In this document: positions 59,493-64,000 of the stretch, one piece after another
Position numbering within the stretch: position 1 is the stretch's first letter
Layout of the letters: the number at the start of each line of letters is the position of its first letter
Origin: Sinohyriopsis cumingii
Taxonomy: Eukaryota; Mollusca; Bivalvia; Unionida; Unionidae
Direction of reading: 5' to 3'
Length of the DNA stretch: 64,000 nucleotides
NCBI GenBank assembly: GCA_028554795.2
Contig: CM068828.1
Coordinates: forward strand, 7,271,720 to 7,335,719
Made by a program: the position numbers and the translations under genes
Notes under the pieces: model-generated
Told to the model about the DNA's origin: nothing
The model's input: only the letters and a program-made list of their open reading frames with translations
Databases searched by the model: none

Positions 59493-61011
59493 CTATGATA
59501 TTTATAAAAGCAATTTTATCAACATTGAAAATATCTGAATTGTGAGTCATCTACGAACTGGACGTAACGAATATCGGATATCAGGAAGCAATCTACAACA
59601 TCCATGTTCATGGTTGGGTGCTGCATCACCCTTATTTCAGATTTCAGATATCACAATATGATTAAAGCCATGTATGTATAAAGGTATAAATTCGAAAATT
59701 GTCAAAGGTTCTGCGCCACATATTCGTGCTTTGCACAAGGTTTGACTTTTAAAGAAAATGAATTTCTCAGGTTTCCCTCCTGGCCATCCTGTTTAGTTAA
59801 AAAGACCTTTAATATGGTAGGTATTGTTAAACTTAACTGTTAATTCCCTCTCTTTGGTGTATGATTGTTTGGTGCAATTTGGGGAATACAGTATACACCT
59901 TGACTTTACTTCAAAGGTGCACCTCTCAAAGGACTGCTAGTTCTGCTGGGTTATTTTCACTTATCGAAATCAGAGGTAAATTGGAAAAAGAAAAAAATAG
60001 GTGAATACCTTTTTTAAGTTTTCTTTATTTTATATTTTATAGTTCTTTCATTGTAAATGCAGAAGGTATATTTGTCTAGTTTGGCAAAATTAATTATCCA
60101 TAGTTTTAATAACTGCTTAAGCTATTATATTCTGAACTATATCAAGTTCATTGATCGAGCACATGGAAGTATCCATTTTTATCAGTTGTATACTTTACGG
60201 GGAGCGTTCTTTTCCATAATATCATATATAAATTAAATTTAGGAACAGTACATGAACGTAAAAAAGTATGTCAACATTCTCTCCATTGTGCTTGCTACAA
60301 ATCCACAGAGCTCCACATTATACCAGCCGCAGTTTCAGAAGTAACTACTGTAGAGCAGTCCCTAACAACCGATATGTAACCTTAATATAGTGTGATCATG
60401 TTCTCAAACACTAAAGAGTATACATGGATTAGAAAAATATCAGGAATCAATACAAGAGTAGAGGTCTATAGCGTATGATAATAAATTGCATGACACTCTT
60501 GAAATTTCTGTTGTAACACGTTTCGAACAAAAATACATTGATACAGTCCAAGAGAAGCAAGAGTTGGAGAATATATACACCATTCGAAGTAACTATAAAG
60601 ATAATTAAATAAACGCATAAATTGTTCCTTTGATACCACTAATCTTTAAGCCATTCTTTGAAAACAAAATCCGATGTTTAATACTTTTTCTCTTGATATC
60701 TAGCAAATCATAAATGTAGCCGAGTTCCTCGCATATTAGCTTCCATCATTATAAAATGATAAAGTATTACAGCCCATACATTCATCCATCCATACATACA
60801 TAGATATCTCTGTAACTGTACAGAGTACACTGTTTAATGGGACGGTGACATGTCTACTTGAAATACAGTAAATAAAGGCTAGAAAAATACAAAGTTTTAA
60901 AGGTTTTCTGAGTTCAGTAAGAAATAATTTGTTGCTTATATATTCCATAAATGCAAGATAGTTTTAAAAAAAAAAAGATTAAGAAAAGGAGCAAGAAAAT
61001 ACGTCACATAC
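59493..61011 (-). other. Last intron of the ZNFX1-like gene
   Basis: The donor is AAATG/GTATGT at 61012/61011 and the acceptor CATAG/GT at 59493/59492, giving 1519 bp, phase 1. The intron is AT-rich and carries no recognised gene or element. It splits the RZ finger in two. Confidence 0.85.
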
Positions 61012-64000
61012 CATTTCGGCATTTAAACCAATGACCTCTCTGGAAGTCCATAGCCTTCATGATCATCAGTCGCTCTTCCTCTGTGATGCCAAGACCGGTC
61101 AAGGGTATAACTTTCTTTAGATGATCTAGACAGGATTTTACCTTCTTCTGACAATCTGGGGTGAAACGCTTCCCACCACTGACCATGCGCTCAGCTTCCT
61201 GCATCTGCCTCTTGAGACGTGGATCTATTTCCTTTCTAAGAATCCTTGCATTCCTCTGGTACAAAAGTAGCAGAAGGAAGGACTCTAATCGGGATATTTC
61301 TTGTTTGGCATCGCTTATTTCTTGTCGAGTCATGATGTTTCTCTCCTCAAGAGCCCAATCATGTAGTCTCTGAAGCAGATGAACAGCTTTTTGTTTATCT
61401 ACGCTGAAAGCAACATCTCGCAACTCCTCCCACTTTTGTATCAATCGTGTTATGGAGTTTAAAATTAAAATCTGCTTTTCCAACGCAGTGTACTGTCTTT
61501 CTGATGTGGCCTGTTTTAGTAAAGACTTTACTTTTGCAACTGTCTCTGGCGTCTCCGTATTAGGAAGGTGTTTTATTAATTCTTTTATTAACTGTTCAAT
61601 TTCTTGTATTCTATGCCTGCTACCTAACGTCTTCCTTTTCACCTCTTCTATTTCATTTAAAGTTGTGTTCGTGATTCTCCCATAACGAAGATTTCTTCTT
61701 ATAGGTGTCTTGCAAATGGGACAAACTTTTAGCTGTATTGAACTGGCTGCGTTGTCGTCACTTACACTGCCAATCCACTGGTCCATACCTTCTACCTCAA
61801 TTATGTGTTCACAATCCTCGAGTTGAACGAATCGAGCGTCAGGTTCATCTTCTCGTCCAAAGAGCATCTGTGTCACAATTTCTTTGTCGCATATTCTGCA
61901 ATATTTTGGACACTTTTCTCCGCACAATCCTATGCAGGGATGTCCACAACGGAGATTCTTTGTGCAAGGTTCATTACATCTAGGCCTGTTACATGGCTCA
62001 CTGCAAAGTTTCTTGCAGCGGAAATGGCGACACTTCCATTCACAAGGTTCTCTACAAGGTACACAGAGTTCGCCACACAAGGATCCACACTTGCTATGGA
62101 CACATCTGTTTTCGCATGGTCGTCTACATGGAGGACAGTTGTTACATGAGTCATCGCATTCGTGACTACATACAAGTATTCGCCCACATCGAAGTTTGCA
62201 CGGCCGATGCACTCTTCCTTCAAAACAACTTCCACATGTTCCTTCACACAAATGTTCACAGTCAAGGACCTCGCCACACTTATCTGTACAAGTAACTTTA
62301 TCTTCTTCGTAGCATTTCACTTTCCCAACATGCCCACAAGGCCATTTCTTCTCAACTACAATCTGGCAATCGATCGTGTGAGCTGATCCACATTTGTTCT
62401 GGCACTTGTGACCACAGGGTAACTTGAATCCACAGTCATTTTGACAAACATATTCAGCGGGATCCATGCCACATGGCATTCTTTGTTCATGACCACATCG
62501 CGGAACTCGCTTAACTGTCACAGCATCACATTTTGTACATTCTTGGTGGCATTTACGTTTGCACTGGTGCCCGTTAACGCAAATTTCTCTTGTGCAAGGT
62601 TTTTGACATTGATAGTCACTATGATCTTTGTCGTACATGTGGCAGAACCTTGTACATACATGTCCGCACCTTAGCCTATATTCACACTTTCTATCACAAC
62701 CGCCTTCTGGTGCTCTCTGAAAGTCTTTGGCATTTGTAACTTCAATACCACCTGTTCTGGGGTGATTTTGGCAGCATAACTTCAACGAAGGTCCAAAACG
62801 ATTATTTCTTTTCATAGTTGTCACCATTTCTTTCCAGAGTGTTGACTTCTCTTGCAGAAGATCAAAGTTACCGATGACAAACAAGCCCTTGCGTGCTCGA
62901 GATAATGCGACACATATTCTGTTTTCAATCTTGAGAAACCCAACATCTCCATGTTGATTGCTTCTAACGAGAGAAACCAAGATAATATCATTTTCCTCGC
63001 CTTGAAAATTATCGACTGTGGTTACCCTCACTCCATCAAATTCACTTTTGGGCATCAAGTTTTTCAGGCAGTAAAGTTGTCCTGAATACATCGTCAGGAC
63101 TGTGATCATGTGGGGCTCATATCCCTGTAAAAGGAGATACTTACATAACGCTCTGATAAACTCAGCTTCATGTAGATTTGAATGGCTTCTTTCTCCAAAT
63201 TCCTGTTCCCATTCTGAATGGTTAATAAAATAAAAGTTTTCGGCAACTCCTTGGATATTGTCGAAACTCTGAACGCATGGATGATCTTGTAGATCACTAT
63301 AAATGTTGTGCATCAGATCTGAAATTTCAGGTCTCATGCGGTGCTGGAGCTGCAAACACTGGAATGGAAACTTGTTATTTGTCATCCTTTCAAAAAGTGA
63401 CAGGTCAAGGTTGTAATCCTTAGCAAGTTTGTAAACTGTCGGGTTTGGCCTTAGTTGCTTGTGGTCTCCAATTAGAATTACATGCTCACAGCCATTGTTA
63501 AGCGTTGTAACTACGTGGGCCTCAAAGACTTCAGCGGCTTCTTCAATTACGGTGACCCTGGGTCGGATCTCTTGCAGAATAGACTGGTATCGAGCAGCTC
63601 CTGTTGTGGTCATCCCTATAATGGCTGCATGACGCAAAATTGCCTTATCTTCCTGCATCAGAGCTTCTCTATATCTTGCAGCAGCCTCCTCAAATTTCTC
63701 TTCTTTTTCTCCGATTTCGTCTCCCAACTTGTCACAGTAAACTTTGATCCATCGCCGATAAAGACGCCATCTGTCCTCATCGGTAAGGCCCCAAAGATTG
63801 ACAACGGTGTTGCTCTCCTCATCCCCCATTATATCGTTTGAAGATAAATTTCTTTGAATAATGGTTTTAAGTTTCTTCCTCTCCTTCTTCTTTCTCTGCC
63901 AGCGATCGTTGCTTTCATCCTTCGGTTTTACGTCGATTTCGCCTACATTTAGGGCTACTGCCTTACCTTTTACCATGATTTCCTCTATGATTTTTTCAAG
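61012..64000 (-). CDS. ZNFX1-like: ZNFX1-like SF1 helicase with NF-X1 zinc fingers, 5' part outside window
   Basis: Minus-strand exon open from the window edge (the methionine at 63976 is internal) to the donor at 61012. Numbered from that methionine, the Upf1-like helicase core shows motif II VIEEAAE (~143-149), motif III GDHKQLRPNP (~170-179), QHRMRP (~211-216), motif V VDNFQGEE (~321-328) and motif VI VALSRARKG (~356-364). About 14 Cys-rich NF-X1-type fingers follow (e.g. CGHVCTRFC, CGHKCQNKC), then a C-terminal helical region and the start of an RZ finger (GHWFKCRNG). The ATP-binding Walker A lies upstream, outside the window. In vertebrates ZNFX1 is a mitochondria-associated sensor of double-stranded RNA; in nematodes it acts in germ-granule small-RNA inheritance. 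The frame is uninterrupted, so the gene is probably functional. Confidence 0.93.

Noticed and set aside
61161-62674. Plus-strand frames of 70-115 codons
   Set aside because: They are shadows opposite the Cys-rich ZNFX1-like coding exon.

Overview
This is a eukaryotic (metazoan) nuclear window. It is AT-rich, intron-bearing, gene-poor and dominated by decayed transposable elements. The repeat content points to a lophotrochozoan, most likely a mollusc (possibly a bivalve): a Mag-like Ty3/Gypsy pol, an I-group LINE with RNase H, an L1/Tx1-like LINE, CR1/L2-type LINE tails, tRNA-headed SINEs, hAT-type MITEs and very long CATA and TA microsatellites. The taxon is inferred from repeat style only.

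Layout. 1-3.1 kb: 3' part of an open Ty3/Gypsy pol with a probable 3' LTR. 3.3-9.1 kb: microsatellites, a tRNA-SINE and several long fold-back repeats. 9.8-16.1 kb: mostly non-coding, with a few exon-like stretches, a hAT-type zinc-finger remnant, a SINE and a CR1/L2 LINE tail. 16.6-23.5 kb: a compact, less AT-rich island. It holds a BIR-domain (IAP-like) gene, a broken protein-primed family B DNA polymerase of Polinton/adintovirus type, a CCHC zinc-knuckle gene, and a divergent pair of small genes. The pair shares a CCAAT/CRE/TATA promoter, and both genes end in sequences matching the metazoan replication-dependent histone 3' stem-loop. 26.1-32.1 kb: a nearly full-length but inactivated I-group LINE. 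36.9-42.3 kb: a decayed L1/Tx1-like LINE on the minus strand, carrying a hAT-type MITE in its RT and another MITE beside it. 42.8-47.6 kb and 55.4-57.5 kb: two arrays of a ~360-bp satellite inside a segmental duplication. 50.1-52.6 kb: two head-to-head tails of the same L1/Tx1-like family. 59.1-64 kb: the only clear host gene, a ZNFX1-like helicase with NF-X1 zinc fingers on the minus strand, with a visible last intron and last exon and its 5' part outside the window.

The most interesting unit is the 16.6-23.5 kb virus-like island. It combines a replication polymerase relic, a possible anti-apoptotic BIR protein, and genes whose expression signals imitate those of S-phase histone genes. If the stem-loops work, the element's transcripts would be processed by the host histone pathway (SLBP/U7 snRNP) rather than polyadenylated. 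That fits a DNA element that needs an S-phase cell, but it is an inference. No capsid, ATPase, protease or integrase gene was found, so the element is partial.
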